From positions 428,501 through 492,500 of the forward strand of contig JAPXFQ010002085.1 of assembly GCA_028564705.1 (NCBI GenBank): DNA of 64,000 nucleotides, given 5' to 3'. Under the pieces are notes generated by a model, which had not been told where the DNA came from, made no database searches, and worked only from the letters and a program-made list of their open reading frames with translations. Shown here piece after piece: positions 45,363 through 57,290 of the stretch. Every line of letters begins with the position of its first letter. Position 1 is the stretch's first letter. The translations under genes and the position numbers were made by a program. The stretch is from Apricaphanius iberus (Eukaryota; Chordata; Actinopteri; Cyprinodontiformes; Aphaniidae).

Positions 45363-45998
45363 TAGCTGGACTGTAACTGACTACAAAAACATCTATAATG
45401 TCATACTTTGCTCTGAGATCAAACTGAATTAAAACCGAAAATTACTGTACAAAAAGTAAACTAGATTCTTGAACAGTGATGGCTATTAAAGAAGGGATAA
45501 AAAGCGATCTTGCAGCATCAATAGAAAAAAAGATTTATCTGTGAATTACCCAGCTGAAAATGTGTTTCTCATTGTCGTGAAAACATTTCAAGAATGACAA
45601 TATTTCCTGTGTGAGTGATGACAGTTAAGAGGAATAACATGATGTCAAGTTAAAGAGAAAAAGCATGATGTACTGATATATATGTGTCAAGTTGCGGATG
45701 ATGGACGTTAGCACATCATCTATCTACACAAAGCAGACTGACCCTGAAGAGTGCCTGCTTACTCTAGAACAAAGCAGTTCCACTGTGTCTGTTCTCATCC
45801 CATTAGTCAGAAATATCTATAACACTCCTCAAGAAAGATGTGCTGATAAGCATTACCCAAATTGTTGCTCAGCATTGCTTTGTAATGGTTACTTTTCTTA
45901 TGAAACTAATTACAACTGCAATTCAGATTTTTTATTTTTTTATTTATGATAGACGGTCTGTAACACAGTCTGAGAACACATACCAATCTCGCAGATAT

Positions 45999-46704
45999 TC
46001 TGTCACCAGTGTTGGGAGTAATGCATTACAAAAGTAATTAGTTACAGGAATATATAACTTTTTTCAGTAACTGAGTAATGTAATGCATTACTTACAAAAT
46101 ATACAGCAATATATTACTAGTAACAATGTCAGTAACTCAAGTTACAATTGTGTTTTAAAAAATGTTTCTGGCCAACTAACGAAACAGACCAAATCAACTT
46201 GGATATGGTAGAACAAGATCCACTTCCTGTTGCTCAAAACTAAAACATCAGAGAATCAGCACAGCTGAGGAAAATATCGACTGTACATTTAAACATTATT
46301 CACACTGTATTCCTAACCATCTGCTGTAAGACTTCAGACATCTAATCTTTGTCAACCATCTTTGTGATGAGCACTTTCAGAACCTTCTTTTGATTAGATT
46401 TAACAAACATTACCATGAAATAGAAGGCATGCAAAGGAGCTAGAGACTTCATTTTAATAAAATCGTGTTTAAAATACAGTATTTGTGGTGTGACACTTGT
46501 GTAAAATGTACATTGAAGTTACAGTGGTTAGAAGTCGTGTTAGATATTTAAGATGTTTTGCCAAAAGTAACTTAAAGTAGTGTAACTCAGTTACATTTTT
46601 AAGACAGTAATATGTAATGCAAACATATTACATTTTTGACATTGTAACTAGTAATGTGAAATATATTACAATTTCTTTGTAACTTGCCCAACACTGTCTG
46701 TCAC
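45999..46704. mobile_element. hAT non-autonomous element with 8-bp target duplication
   Basis: The element spans 46007-46696 (690 bp) with terminal inverted repeats CAGTGTTGGG...CCCAACACTG. It is flanked on both sides by the identical 8-bp sequence TCTGTCAC (45999-46006 and 46697-46704), the hallmark of hAT insertion. The subterminal regions are packed with inverted gtaact/agttac motifs. There is no transposase. The clean duplication suggests fairly recent movement. Confidence 0.93.
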
Positions 46705-46780
46705 ACACACGTACCTGTGAAGGTTGCAAACATAAGCATACAATTGATCCCTTCCACATAAACCTCTAGCAATGTCCTCC

Positions 46781-46912
46781 ATGCCCTGCAACAGACTGGC
46801 GTCCTGTTCAGAGTGTACCCTGCCTAACGCCTGATAATTGCTGGGATAGGCTCCAGCTGCCCCGTGACCCTGAATTGGATAAGCGGTTAAGAAGATGGAT
46901 GGATGGATGTCC
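46781..46912 (+). mobile_element. V-SINE-like fragment, 3' part
   Basis: aacagactggcgtcctgttc, then agagtgtaccctgcct, gctgggataggctccagctg, ggataagcggtta and the tail gatggatggatg all match the 3' half of this fish SINE family. The tRNA-like head is missing. It starts about 80 bp after the hAT element. Confidence 0.85.
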
Positions 46913-48304
46913 TCCATGTCTCCACAAAGAAGCAATTCAAAAACACAGACATTTCCAAAGAACCAGCTGTATGTGTAGACACAGTCTCGCACAGTTTTGT
47001 AAGACGTCAAACCAGACGAGCAGTAACAAATAAATCAACAGACCATCTGAGCCCATCATCATCTCAGTCATTACTAGCAAACCTTCAGCTTTTACTACTT
47101 TCAATTTGCTTTTGTGTTTGTCAGTTTCTGTCTGTGTGTTTGTGTAGTTGTGCAGTTGTCCTGGTGGAAAAAGAGAGAAATGATATGATGTGATATGATA
47201 TGCTGGCAGGGCATAAAGATAGATGATCATAATTACGCACAGCCAAACTCCATTTCAAATCATCATCATCCTGGTCTATCTGTTGGAGCGCGTACACAGA
47301 GATACGCAGACCAAGAGCTCACGCAGAGGTTCATCCACCTCTACACACACACACACACACACATTGCACACCTTAGGTATGCATACTGCAAATCTAGCGG
47401 AAGGAAGGACAGGCTTGTCATGGCTTCACATTATTTTATCTCGGTTCATGCAAAGTTCACAGACAGGCATGAAATGGTTATTCTTTCCCTACCTCGCTCC
47501 TCACTATCCTTCTATCTATTCCTTTCTCATTTTTTTGTTCCTGCTTAGTCCACTTCATTTTACTCCCCTCAACCTCCTCCTTCTTGCAGATCCTTTCTGT
47601 TCTGCGTTTCTTTACTCCTGGTATTTCTCCCCCCTATGCTTACCTTTTCACCCGTTTTTAGCAAAGGGTTCCATCAGGACATAAGCAGATGGGAAAACAG
47701 ATTTGAAGTGTATAAAAGTCAGCAGTTGGAAACAATGTAAAAAGTACAGACACGTCACAGATAAACAAATGAAGGTATCTTCAGTACAGGACTGTCCTTT
47801 TTTTTCATAAATGTCTGTCATTTTAGAATCTGGACTTAATACATATGTTGTTGACTGCGTGCCTTTGCACACGTCATGTCATTCGTGCAAAAGTTTGCCC
47901 ATTTCCAACGGCTGTGTGGGCGATGGCAGTGGCTTTTTCTCTCATTGGTTAACACGGCACCCAGAAGTAAATATAAACACACACACACAGTTGTAATAAT
48001 ATGTGTATTTTTGTGTCTGCTTAATCTTGATGAGATGTTTCATCTGCAGTCTGCTATCACAGCTGGCTGCCTTATTGTCTGGGTCAGACTGATGGGCTTT
48101 TGTTAAGTGCCTGTGTGTGTTCGTGTGTGTGTAATCTTTCCAGCTTGTAGCTTATTTTCAGTTTTCATGTTTACTTTTATTATACATGTATTATTGTATA
48201 TTAGCGCACAACTACTTGTTCTGTAATATAAAACTTTGTTTTCTCCTAGTTGTCTGACAACTATATCACTATATTTTCACTGTGTAGTGTGTATGCATGT
48301 GCAT

Positions 48305-48353
48305 TGTGTGTGTGTGTGTGTGTGTGTGGGTGTGTGTGTGTGTGTGTGTGTGT
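48305..48353 (+). repeat. Microsatellite (TG)n with one interruption
   Basis: A TG run of 49 bp broken by a single GGG. It is preceded by a TG-rich stretch. Confidence 0.97.
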
Positions 48354-48399
48354 TGTCTACAAAGCCATACACAGCCGAACCAAACCACTGGCTTGGTTG

Positions 48400-48640
48400 C
48401 TGATGATGACATATGAGTTCCTGGCCTTGGTAATGGCTGTTAAATCTCATAATTACACGCTTCTTTATTGCAATGCATAATGACCCCACAGCACTATTGG
48501 ACAATTAATTAAGATTTTCAGCCCAGGCTTTTTCAGGCCCAGATGAGGAGCTGGAATGAGGTCTAATGTTCTTGTCTTCAAGCAACGACATTAAGACATG
48601 GGGCTTCAGGAAAGGAGGCTCCATGTGGATTCGTTTTTAT
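48400..48640. promoter_or_regulatory. Candidate conserved non-coding block
   Basis: A repeat-free block directly after the TG microsatellite, with tggtaatggctgttaaatct, ataattacacgc, ttgcaatgcataatg and acaattaattaag. It has dense homeodomain- and POU-like motifs and balanced composition. Inference only. Confidence 0.3.
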
Positions 48641-49261
48641 ATTTGCCGCTGTATTAGTCTGTTTATGTCTTTCACTTCCTTCTCTTCCTGTTTTTTTCTG
48701 CATAGCAATAGTGGTTGAAGCCTATCCTTTAGCTGAATGGGTTCTCAATGGTGATTTTGGTAAACATATCTCTAATCTGTGAATGGTAAATTAATCCCTG
48801 TGGAGTTTCAGTGGTGCTCCCTTTATGGAAACTACGGGGGATTAGACAGATATAATCAACACACCCGCATAATCTCATATAGAGACACCATGACTTGATG
48901 ACGACCACTGGGTTTGTTTTAAAGCCACAATCAGGAACATTCTGCTGATACACCAATTATGTATTGCAGGGCATCCTGTGGTGTTTTCTTTATTACATTT
49001 GTAAACAAAAAGTAACATTAGATCTAAGATCAAAGGGCAGCTGCCAACAGATGTTAATAAATATTGTATGAAATGTACTAATTATACATATTTAACAAAT
49101 AATTATGACCACTGTCAGGTAAAGTGAATACCAAAGAGTCCTCATCATGGCATGTGTTCTTGTTGGGATAAATTAGGCAGTAAGAGTAAATTTCATCTTT
49201 CGAGTTTATGTAGAAATTGAAAGATTTGACTGTATCCTGCCGAAACACTCTAGTGTAGTAA

Positions 49262-49660
49262 AAACAGTCAATGCGACCACTGGTGAACCTCTGCTCGTCC
49301 TCATGGACATCTTAACCACCTGCCTCACCCGCAGAGCTATCAGCATTGCTGGTGACACAACCTACCCCTTACACTTTTTATTCAGGACGAAGGTACCAGA
49401 GTTCCAAGCCTGCTTCCCCAGACTTGCAAAGAGATTTTTCCACCAAGCTGTCAGGATGCTACACTCTGTTCACCACCTCCCCCTTTGCCTCCTTTACCCA
49501 TCATTTTTGTTTTTTAATGATGGACCCTGTAACTGTTGCATAGTGGATTTTTAAGCACTTCTAGATAATTCTATATCAAACCGTTGTATGTACCTGTTGC
49601 CTGTACGACCAAATTTCCCCTCATGGGACAATTAAAGGATTATTCTATTCTATTCTATTC
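49262..49660 (+). mobile_element. LINE 3' end with (TTCTA)n tail
   Basis: The reading near 49300-49460 shows the C-terminal reverse-transcriptase-family tail seen in many fish LINEs (Y-S-G-R-R-Y-Q-S-S-K, then F-S-T-K-L-S-G-C from one frame). A short 3' UTR ends in cgaccaaatttcccctcatg, ggacaattaaagg and four TATTC repeats. It is 5'-truncated, as usual for LINE insertions. Probably of the Rex1/L2 sort; the family is uncertain. Confidence 0.7.
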
Positions 49661-49675
49661 TCATCTGCACTCTGT

Positions 49676-49800
49676 CAAGGCAGGGCAAGTTTATTTGTAT
49701 AGCACACATTCAACAACAAGGTAATTCACAGTGCTTGGGGGGATTAGTGGATACAAATAAAAACGACAGCAAAAACATAAAATACAACATTAGAGACAAA
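49676..49800 (-). mobile_element. L2-like LINE 3' end fragment, minus strand
   Basis: On the plus strand, ggcaagtttatttgtatagc, acacattcaacaacaaggta and attcacagtgctt form the reverse of a very common fish LINE 3' terminus. It lies between a LINE tail and a V-SINE. Confidence 0.6.
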
Positions 49801-49845
49801 TAGCGTATGACAGATTTAGAAGATACGACATTCCAGCTACTCTGG

Positions 49846-50170
49846 CTGCACGGTGTTGCGGTGGTTAGCACTGTTGCCTTGCAGCAAGAAGGTTGTGGGT
49901 TCGTATCCTGGCGTAGTATCTTTCTGCATGGAGTTTGCATGTTCTCCCTGTGCATGCGTGTACTCCGGCTTCCTCCCACTGTCATGACTGTTAGGTTAAT
50001 TGATCAATCTAAATTGTCCTTAGGTGTGAGTGCAAGGTTGTTTGTCCTGTCTGTCTCTATGTGGCCCTGCGATGGACTGGCAACCTGTCCAGGGTGTACC
50101 CTGCCCTCTCGCCTGTTGACAGCTTGAGCGACCCTTTAAGGTTTAAGCGGTTCAGAAAATGGATGGATTG
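49846..50170 (+). mobile_element. V-SINE-like retroposon, near full length
   Basis: The tRNA-derived head (tgcggtggttagcactgttg, then gggttcgtatcctgg; A- and B-box like) is at 49856-49910. The conserved core gagtttgcatgttctccctg is at 49930, and the middle taaattgtccttaggtgtga is at 50010. The body then carries cctgtccagggtgtaccctg and a tail taagcggttcagaaaatgga followed by tgga. This is the best copy in the window. Confidence 0.9.
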
Positions 50171-50429
50171 ACATTGCAGCTATTATTAATAACTTACTTA
50201 ATAAATGTGACTGTTGCTATGAGTACAGCAGTGTTGAAATTTTTGTACTATTACCATAGACATGTACGTAGGTGTTTTTAGTTGTATGTAGCGTATGTAG
50301 TGTACACTGGCATATATTCAGTGGAATTTAGTTATTATATCTGAGTAATTCTTATTTCAGTCTATTTGTATCTTATTGTATCTATATTCTGAGGTCAATG
50401 AGGTCCCTAAAAAAGTAACTATGTGGTGG

Positions 50430-50835
50430 TGTCCTTGGGCTACAAGGGTCTGTTTCTACCAAAACTGATCAGAAAAGTGTGGTGATCCAGTGATGTATGT
50501 GGGGAGCAAAGGGTTGTCCATTTGGTACAAACAGAAAGAAGAACCAATTTTATAGCTGGTTCTTGTGTGTATAGGCCTGCAAAGTAGCAGAACAGTCAGT
50601 TACCATCCTATCCCTATGTGTTGACTCTGCTTCCCAAGATCTCAGTGATGATCTAGACAAACAAGTCCAATCTATGGAGACCTAACTTTGCAACTTATAG
50701 GACCTAAATGATCTGCCACTAACATATTTGTGCCACACAAAACAGCACACCTTCAAGTGTCTAGTGGAGTTTATGTCTCGATGACTTAACGATGTTTTTT
50801 TAACAGAAAATGTATCAACACCACAATATCTGGTA
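50430..50835 (+). mobile_element. Tc1-like transposase relic, sixth lineage, internally deleted
   Basis: ctacaagggtctgtttctac, then caaaactg is at 50439-50466; tgtatgtggggagcaaaggg is at 50495. The C-terminal region is cccaagatctcagtgatgat, ctagacaaacaagtccaatc and tatggaga at 50633-50681. It ends with cagcacaccttcaagtgtct, agtggagtttatgtctcgatg at 50744-50784. It represents a Tc1-type lineage different from the other copies. The whole centre of the gene is missing. Confidence 0.8.
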
Positions 50836-51369
50836 ATAATATTTTACTTGATTGGTTTACTACCCATAATGACTCTGGATATATTTTAAGTTTGTAAATA
50901 TGAATTATAGCCCACAGTATTACACGTGTTATATGTGTTTGTCAGAAAGAGATTGACAGGAAGAGTGACTTTGTAAGCTGCTCAGCTGTGTGTATACACA
51001 GTTAATTCCCCAGACAAATTTGTGCTCACACACATGCTCACACACTCAGAGTGGTCAATCCGGCCTGTGTCACCATTATATTGATGGAAGGAATACCGGG
51101 ATGCAAAGGTGGACGATGTGGGGGGGACAAAAAAAATATAAGTAAAGGAAAAAGTTAAAAGAGTATTATTCGTAGTGAAGGGCTAAAAAATAAAGTCTGA
51201 ACTGTTGCAATATATATATATATATTTCAGTAAAAATCATTAAGTAGAACTGAAGGTTATCCCTTGAGCAGGTCTCTTGTCTCTATGTGGAGTCAAGACG
51301 ACTGGCCTCAGTGGAGCTTGCAGTGCTCATACTTTGCCACACACACTCCTTGACACTGCCCTGGTGGAG

Positions 51370-51910
51370 CTAGAAGTAGGTAATTAAAATGTAAATATTG
51401 ATATTTTATTATTTGAAATGGCTCCACTGCGATGCTCTTAATGTCACTCCATCTGTCGTCTCCACGGAGACTTGGGGTTGCCCTCGACGACCTCAACGAC
51501 CAGCTGCCCCCACCCTACCAACCCCACTACGGCAACAGCTAAAGCACTAGACATCGCCTTCGTGTTGAGACAATATAATTCCTGGTCTAATTAAGTGTTA
51601 AATATTAGCACCCGCAACCACAGAGACAGCACACACAGACACACACACCAAGAAAAAAAATAAAACACATACACGAACTATGCCTCTTCTCTTTTGCGTC
51701 TGTGTCTTTTACACGCACACTTACAGAGCACTCATCTTCACTACAGCAATGGGAAGATTTTAAGTGTTAATCTTGCAGTGCTGCTGATGGTGTCTAATGT
51801 ATGCAATTAACAGTCAGGCAGGGCTGAGGGTTTGGTAATTAGCTGGCTGTTCACACTGATTAGAGGCTACCGCAGCCCTATGACTGCTCTGCTCTCTCCC
51901 AGGCCGCAAG
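51370..51910. promoter_or_regulatory. Candidate conserved non-coding block
   Basis: Two repeat-free sub-blocks, 51370-51600 and 51730-51910, are split by a CA-rich stretch. Motifs include gtaggtaattaaaatgtaaa, tggtctaattaagtgttaaa, tatgcaattaacagtcaggc and ggtaattagctggctg. The GC-richer centre (51460-51540) is unusual for this intron. Function is inferred. Confidence 0.32.
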
Positions 51911-52894
51911 GAGAAAAGGGGGGTTGGGGGAAGTTGAGAGAGCTCAAGGGGGGAAGGGGGAAGAAAGGGAAAAAGATATTTTAACCAAGAATCTTTGAGA
52001 GGATGATGATCCAGGTATATAATTGTTTTTGATAATTTATAAACGTGACTAAATTGAAAATCAAAGTTTCTAAGTCATACATGTTTGTTTCCTATATTTA
52101 TTCTATAAATTGGCTGAAGAAGAGTGCTTAAACCAACTAAGGTTATTGATGTATTTTTCTGTGGTTCACTGTTCAAATAAAAAAAGAAATATTCTGAAGT
52201 AATGAAACCAAAACCCAAGTGTTTTCAGCTTTACACTAATCAATATGTGAATACAGGATGGTTATTTGTTTAAAAATTGTTAAATGACCAGCCTTTAAAT
52301 GTAGTTTTTGCCATGAAATGTTCATATCTTTAGCTAAAGTAGAATGTTATCTTAGATGGGGTCATAGTCTCCTTTATTTGATAGGGCTGGATAAAGTAGA
52401 TCATACTTCACAGAAAACACTTTTCCATCTTAGGAAATGGCTTTGTCAGTGTTTGGGTGTAAAAAGGTTGCAATGTATGGATGGAAATATGTCCCATTGG
52501 TATGTCAGCAACTTCAACCTGAGCATAGTGAAATTTTTGACCACTGGCTTAATGTATTATTTCTGCCATTTATGGTTGTCCCTGAAACCTAAAGAAAAAG
52601 CAAAAAAAGAAAATGAAGAGTGGAAAATGTCAATGAACATTAGCATTTAGCAAAATGCTGGACATTCATATCGTCTTAGTAATGAAGACAATAAACCTTT
52701 GCATCCTGTTGCATGACTTATGCTTGGCTGTAATGAGAATTCAGCAGTGACCAGTAGAGGTGTTTGTGACTTAAACTGCAAAAGCAAACTTTGACTTTGC
52801 TTGGAGTCAAGCTAGAAATTTAGAAATTCGGTATGATTTGATGTCTCCTACTCTTTGCCTTCAAATAATATGTAGAATGTGGTTCTCAGAAAAG

Positions 52895-52955
52895 TGCCAT
52901 TAGACAATTGTTATAAATCAGTGCAGTATAAATAAACTGGATTGAATTCATAATT
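52895..52955 (+). mobile_element. LINE 3' tail fragment (weak)
   Basis: aatcagtgcagtataaataa, then actggattgaattc resembles the 3' terminus of fish L2-type LINEs. It is short and diverged. Confidence 0.35.
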
Positions 52956-53039
52956 TTATTTTTTTTTGCCCTTCAAAGACCTAAATGCAACTTCCAAGAT
53001 AGCCTTTATTTAATGCCACCAAGCCAAGAAACAATATAT

Positions 53040-54077
53040 TTTACCTTCAGTGTTGGGTAGTAACGGAATACATGTACCGATGTTACGTATTTAGAATACT
53101 AATTATGAGTAACTGTATTCCGTTACAGTTACCATTTTTAAACATGGTATTACTTTCGTAATACCATTGGAATACTTGTGTTTTCCACTTTCCACCTGAA
53201 AGATGAACATATAATTTTTGGGAAATGTGTATCTCTGCGCTGTGTAGACTATCCCATAATACCCCTAAACAACATGCCACCGTAACCATAGATATACTAT
53301 TGCCGAAACACTTCCAACTATCAAATAAAAACGTAAACGTGGGTTGCCATGCATGGATTCAGCTAAATAAACCTACTAGCAGTGAAGGAAATGATGCATT
53401 CAATGACAAAAAATTAAAAGACACTGCAACGCTGTACAAAAACAAAACAAAATCCTTTGCCACTGTTTATTTTGTCCATTATTTGACGGGGCCTATATCG
53501 TTTTAGTTAGGTCATTTCTCACAGTTACAGTGTTAGTGTTGGTTGAATCTTACATGAAGCTAGGTTGATTATATGTTGTTGTGATAGGTTTCCCAAAAAT
53601 TATGGCTACAAGGATAAAAGCTTCCCATTTGGGGTGCAATAAATGTCAATTTACAATACTTTACATATTTATAACAGAAAGTCACAAATAGCCTAATTGG
53701 CTGAGGCTTCAAAATAGTTTAACTTAATTTCAAATGACTAAATATAAAATCGAATAAAATATAAAGAGATATTACTGCTAAGACCAGTTTGTTTGGTTTT
53801 TGTTTTGTCTTTTATTTTTTGTTTTTTCCCAGTCAGTACCTAATGTTTAGTATTAATATGCCCTCTGTTTTCCAGCGGGAGTTGCTACCAGCGCTTTTTC
53901 TGACATTTAATAGACTTAATTACTGTTTTTTAACGGGAAGTATTCCAAATATTTAGAATACAGTACAAGGATTCAGCAAAGAAACGGAATACGTTACAAA
54001 ATACATTTTAAAGCATGTATTCAGTATTCTGTACCTAAATACATTTACAAAGTATTCTCCCCAACACTGTTTACCTT
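53040..54077. mobile_element. hAT non-autonomous element with 8-bp target duplication
   Basis: The element spans 53048-54069 (1022 bp) with ends CAGTGTTGGG and CCCCAACACTG. It is flanked by the identical octamer TTTACCTT on both sides (53040-53047 and 54070-54077). The subterminal regions carry many ggaatac/gtattcc inverted motifs, unlike the gtaact motifs of the copy at 46007. No transposase was recognised; the open frame inside (53225-53506) has no family I know. Confidence 0.92.
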
Positions 54078-55989
54078 TGACATCCTATTCTGTCATTAAG
54101 ATAACAATTATTTCAGTTATTGCTTCCGGTTATTATAAATACAAGCTCCACCTGAGCTATGGTAACATATTTCTGTTAGTCTTCTTTGAACATAAATTTA
54201 TATTTTTAATAATGTTAATATTTTGAATTTAAAAAGAATTCATAGCAGTTCAAATGTTTCTTACATGTTGAACTGTATGTCCTGAAAAAAGGAAAGATTA
54301 AAGTATTAACTTCAACCTTTACTGATAATAATTTTAATGGACTTGAGTTCACCGTCACTAATTTAGAACTTTACTTGAACTTGGGAAAATGGACTAGCAA
54401 CCATTTCTTAATTAATCTTAATTAAATGGGAGTTTTGTAACATAAATTTAATGTATAAAAACTAAGTACCCCCACAAAAAGTATGTACTAACATCATGCA
54501 CTTTATCGCTCTTTGAATTGAGTTTAGTTAAGCTCAGTTAAACAGTAGCCACATGTGTTTTAATACATAAATGAGGATATAATTTGTCATTGATTTCTTT
54601 ATTTTTCCTTACTTTCAGAACCAGAGATGTACTGTTATCTGCCTCATCCGTATCAGCAGTTGTTAGTCATTTTATACCACACCAGTATAAGTCAAATACT
54701 TAAAAGTGGGTCGATATAAATAACCAATATTTAATTCCTACTTGTTGATGGTTGTGTTTCGGGTGGGGGAGGAGATTGATCATGTGGTATTTCTTCGGTC
54801 AGGTGGCAGTGATGCAGCACCAGTTTATTGGGTTTTAAACTGAAGCAAAGAAGCATTGTGTGTGGTCTGGTCGCTTTTACATGTGGTGTCAGATGTGTAT
54901 TAAATCATGTATAAAATCAGTTATCGGCCCAAGTTTTCATATCAGTGCATTCCATTTTAAAACGACTGCCTCTATCAGTGAAACTGAAGTGCATTTTTTA
55001 TCAAGTCTTTGAGTTTGAATCACTAGGTCCTACCTCAAATAAAACCAAGAATTGGTATCAGCCAGAAGCCTGATCTTTAGTTTTCTAATTCTAGAGAGAT
55101 TTTGACCCTGAAACGATTTAGAGGTCCATGTTATTGATGCTCTAAACACAATGTATGTAGTCACAATGTGTGTGTGTTTGGAAGAGAATGCATATCCTTC
55201 GTGTGTCTTTAAGCTCTTTTTAGATTAACTGGTTTCTGGGTAGATTTGTTTCCATCTCGTTGCGCATCTCTGTGTAATTGGGTCAGCTGGTGGATGTGTG
55301 TATTTGGTTGTGTGAGTGCAAGACAGTTTGCGTTCTGCGCGTTTCTTGTGTGTATTGTTTCAGCCTGGCCAAAGCCATCGCAGGGGGTCCATGTTCATTT
55401 TGGCTGTCGTCTGTCCGTATGGTACGGAACAGTTTGAGATGCAGACACACAAACGTAATCAAGCGCACACACTCAGAAAGCACTACGACGGAGCTCTCTC
55501 ATTTCCCAGCATGAAACAATTTGCGCATTCTTAAACACAAACACATACAGAAAGTGTAGTGAGAGCTGGCACTGAAGTTTCATGCAGTCACACAGTGTAC
55601 ATACATAACAACAACACACACTAAGATATAAATAGGGCAATGAGGAGCTGGAAACTGTTGGAAACTTTGCGCATCCTCATGCAATCTTGGTCTCAGTGGG
55701 CCAGTAGACTTAAATCTGTCCCCCGCAGGACACAGTATGAGCAGAAGCTGAACATAGACTATCTGCTGTTCTCAGTTGAACAATGAAAAGCTTGACAATA
55801 AAAAACAACTCCACTGTTCTAATTTCCTCTTGTCTACCTTAAACGAGATCTGACAAACAATGATTGGTTGCTCTGCTAGACAAGAAACCTCTGAATCACA
55901 TAAAAAATAAATACATATTTTTTGTTTATTTCTTTCCTTTTATTTTTTTTCCTTCCATTTCCATTTCTCTTTCCATTCAATTTTCCATG

Positions 55990-57290
55990 AATATATATGC
56001 CAAAAGGGTATTTGGCAGCCACTGATTGTGCACGTTGTCCCACTTGAAGAGATAAGAGAGATCTGTAATTTTCATCATAGGTACACTTCAACTGTGAGAG
56101 ACTGAGTTAAAAAAAAAATCAGGAAATTACATTCTATAATTTTTAAAGAATTTATTTGTATAATGGTGCAGAAAAAATAATTTAGCAGCTACAAACATGC
56201 AATAATTCTGGCCCTTACAAACCTGTTAGTTATTCTTTGAGTCCCTTCTTTCCTCTACTCCTCTTCTCGTTCCCTGTATTAATGGCACCTGGCACCAGAC
56301 TCCAAACTCCACCATGGCCACGATTGTAAACCTGCACAAGACTGGGATGAGACATTCAACAGTAGACAAGCAGCTTAGTGAGAAGAGATAAACTGTTGGA
56401 GCAAAATGTTGAAAATTGAATAAATAAAAGATCACCGAAAATCTCCCTTTAACTGGGGTTCCATGCAAGATCTCCCCTCTTAGGGTACACATGGTCTTGA
56501 GAATGGTGAGGGAACAGCCTAGGGATCAATGGCCTGAAGAGAGCTGGGACCACAGTAACAAAGGTTACTATTAGTAACACACTACGTCCTCATGGATTAA
56601 AACCCTGTAGTACTTGATGTGTCCCCCTTCTTAAGCCACCACATTTAGAGGGCCGTCAAAAGTTTGCCAGAGACTATCTGGATGATCCAGTGGAGGATTG
56701 GGAGAATATACTGTAGTCAGATAAGACCAAAACAAGAGTCTTTGGTATAAACACCATTTACCATTCTTCGAGAGGGGAGGATGCTGAATGGCATCCCAAG
56801 AACACCTTATTAACTGTGAAGCCTATGGGTGGAAACTTTACGCTTTAGGGCTGCTTTTCTGCAAAAGGAACAGGACAAATTATCTCCATTAAGTAAAGGA
56901 TGAATGGGGCCATATATCGGGAGATTTTGGACAAAAACCTCCTTCTGTCAGTGAGAGCATTGAAAATGAAATGTGGCTGGATCCTCCAGGATGATAATGA
57001 TAAAAAACACGCCATCTGGACAACGAAGGAGTGACTTTGTCAAGAGCATTTCAAGGTTCTGGAGTGGCCAAGCCAGTTTCCAGACCTCAGATAATCTGTG
57101 GAGAGAGTTGAAGGTCCATGTTGCCCAGCGATAGCCCCAAAATATCACATATCTAGGGAAGATATGCATGGAAGATGGGCCAAAATACCAGCTACACTGT
57201 GTTTACTGTACGTATGTACCACTGCAGAATAAAGCATGACACTTGTAACTTTTGGAAACAAATATTGAAATAAAAACTTAATAAATTCAT
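55990..57290 (+). mobile_element. Tc1-like transposon relic, seventh lineage
   Basis: The left TIR region includes gatctgtaattttcatcata, then ggtacacttcaactgtgaga at 56060-56099. Transposase remnants on plus are ttgtaaacctgcacaagact, tgaagagagctgggaccaca at 56536, tagtaacacactacgtcctc at 56572, ctatctggatgatccagtgg at 56674 and tggggccatatatcgggaga at 56905. They end with ttctggagtggccaagccag at 57056 and gggccaaaataccagct. Many regions stay close to intact relatives at the base level, yet stops and frameshifts abolish the frame. The right end is unclear. Confidence 0.85.

Noticed and set aside
47223..47684. Open frame of 153 codons on the plus strand
   Set aside because: Composed of a CA repeat and pyrimidine-rich DNA; no domain, no splice logic and overlapping frames of similar length.
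39137..48353. Regularly spaced repeats that could suggest an array
   Set aside because: These are dinucleotide microsatellites; no spacer-repeat structure, and the genome is eukaryotic.
52318..52650. Open frame of 110 codons on the plus strand
   Set aside because: No recognisable family, no splice sites of note and average intronic composition. It could be a transposon remnant but nothing supports this.
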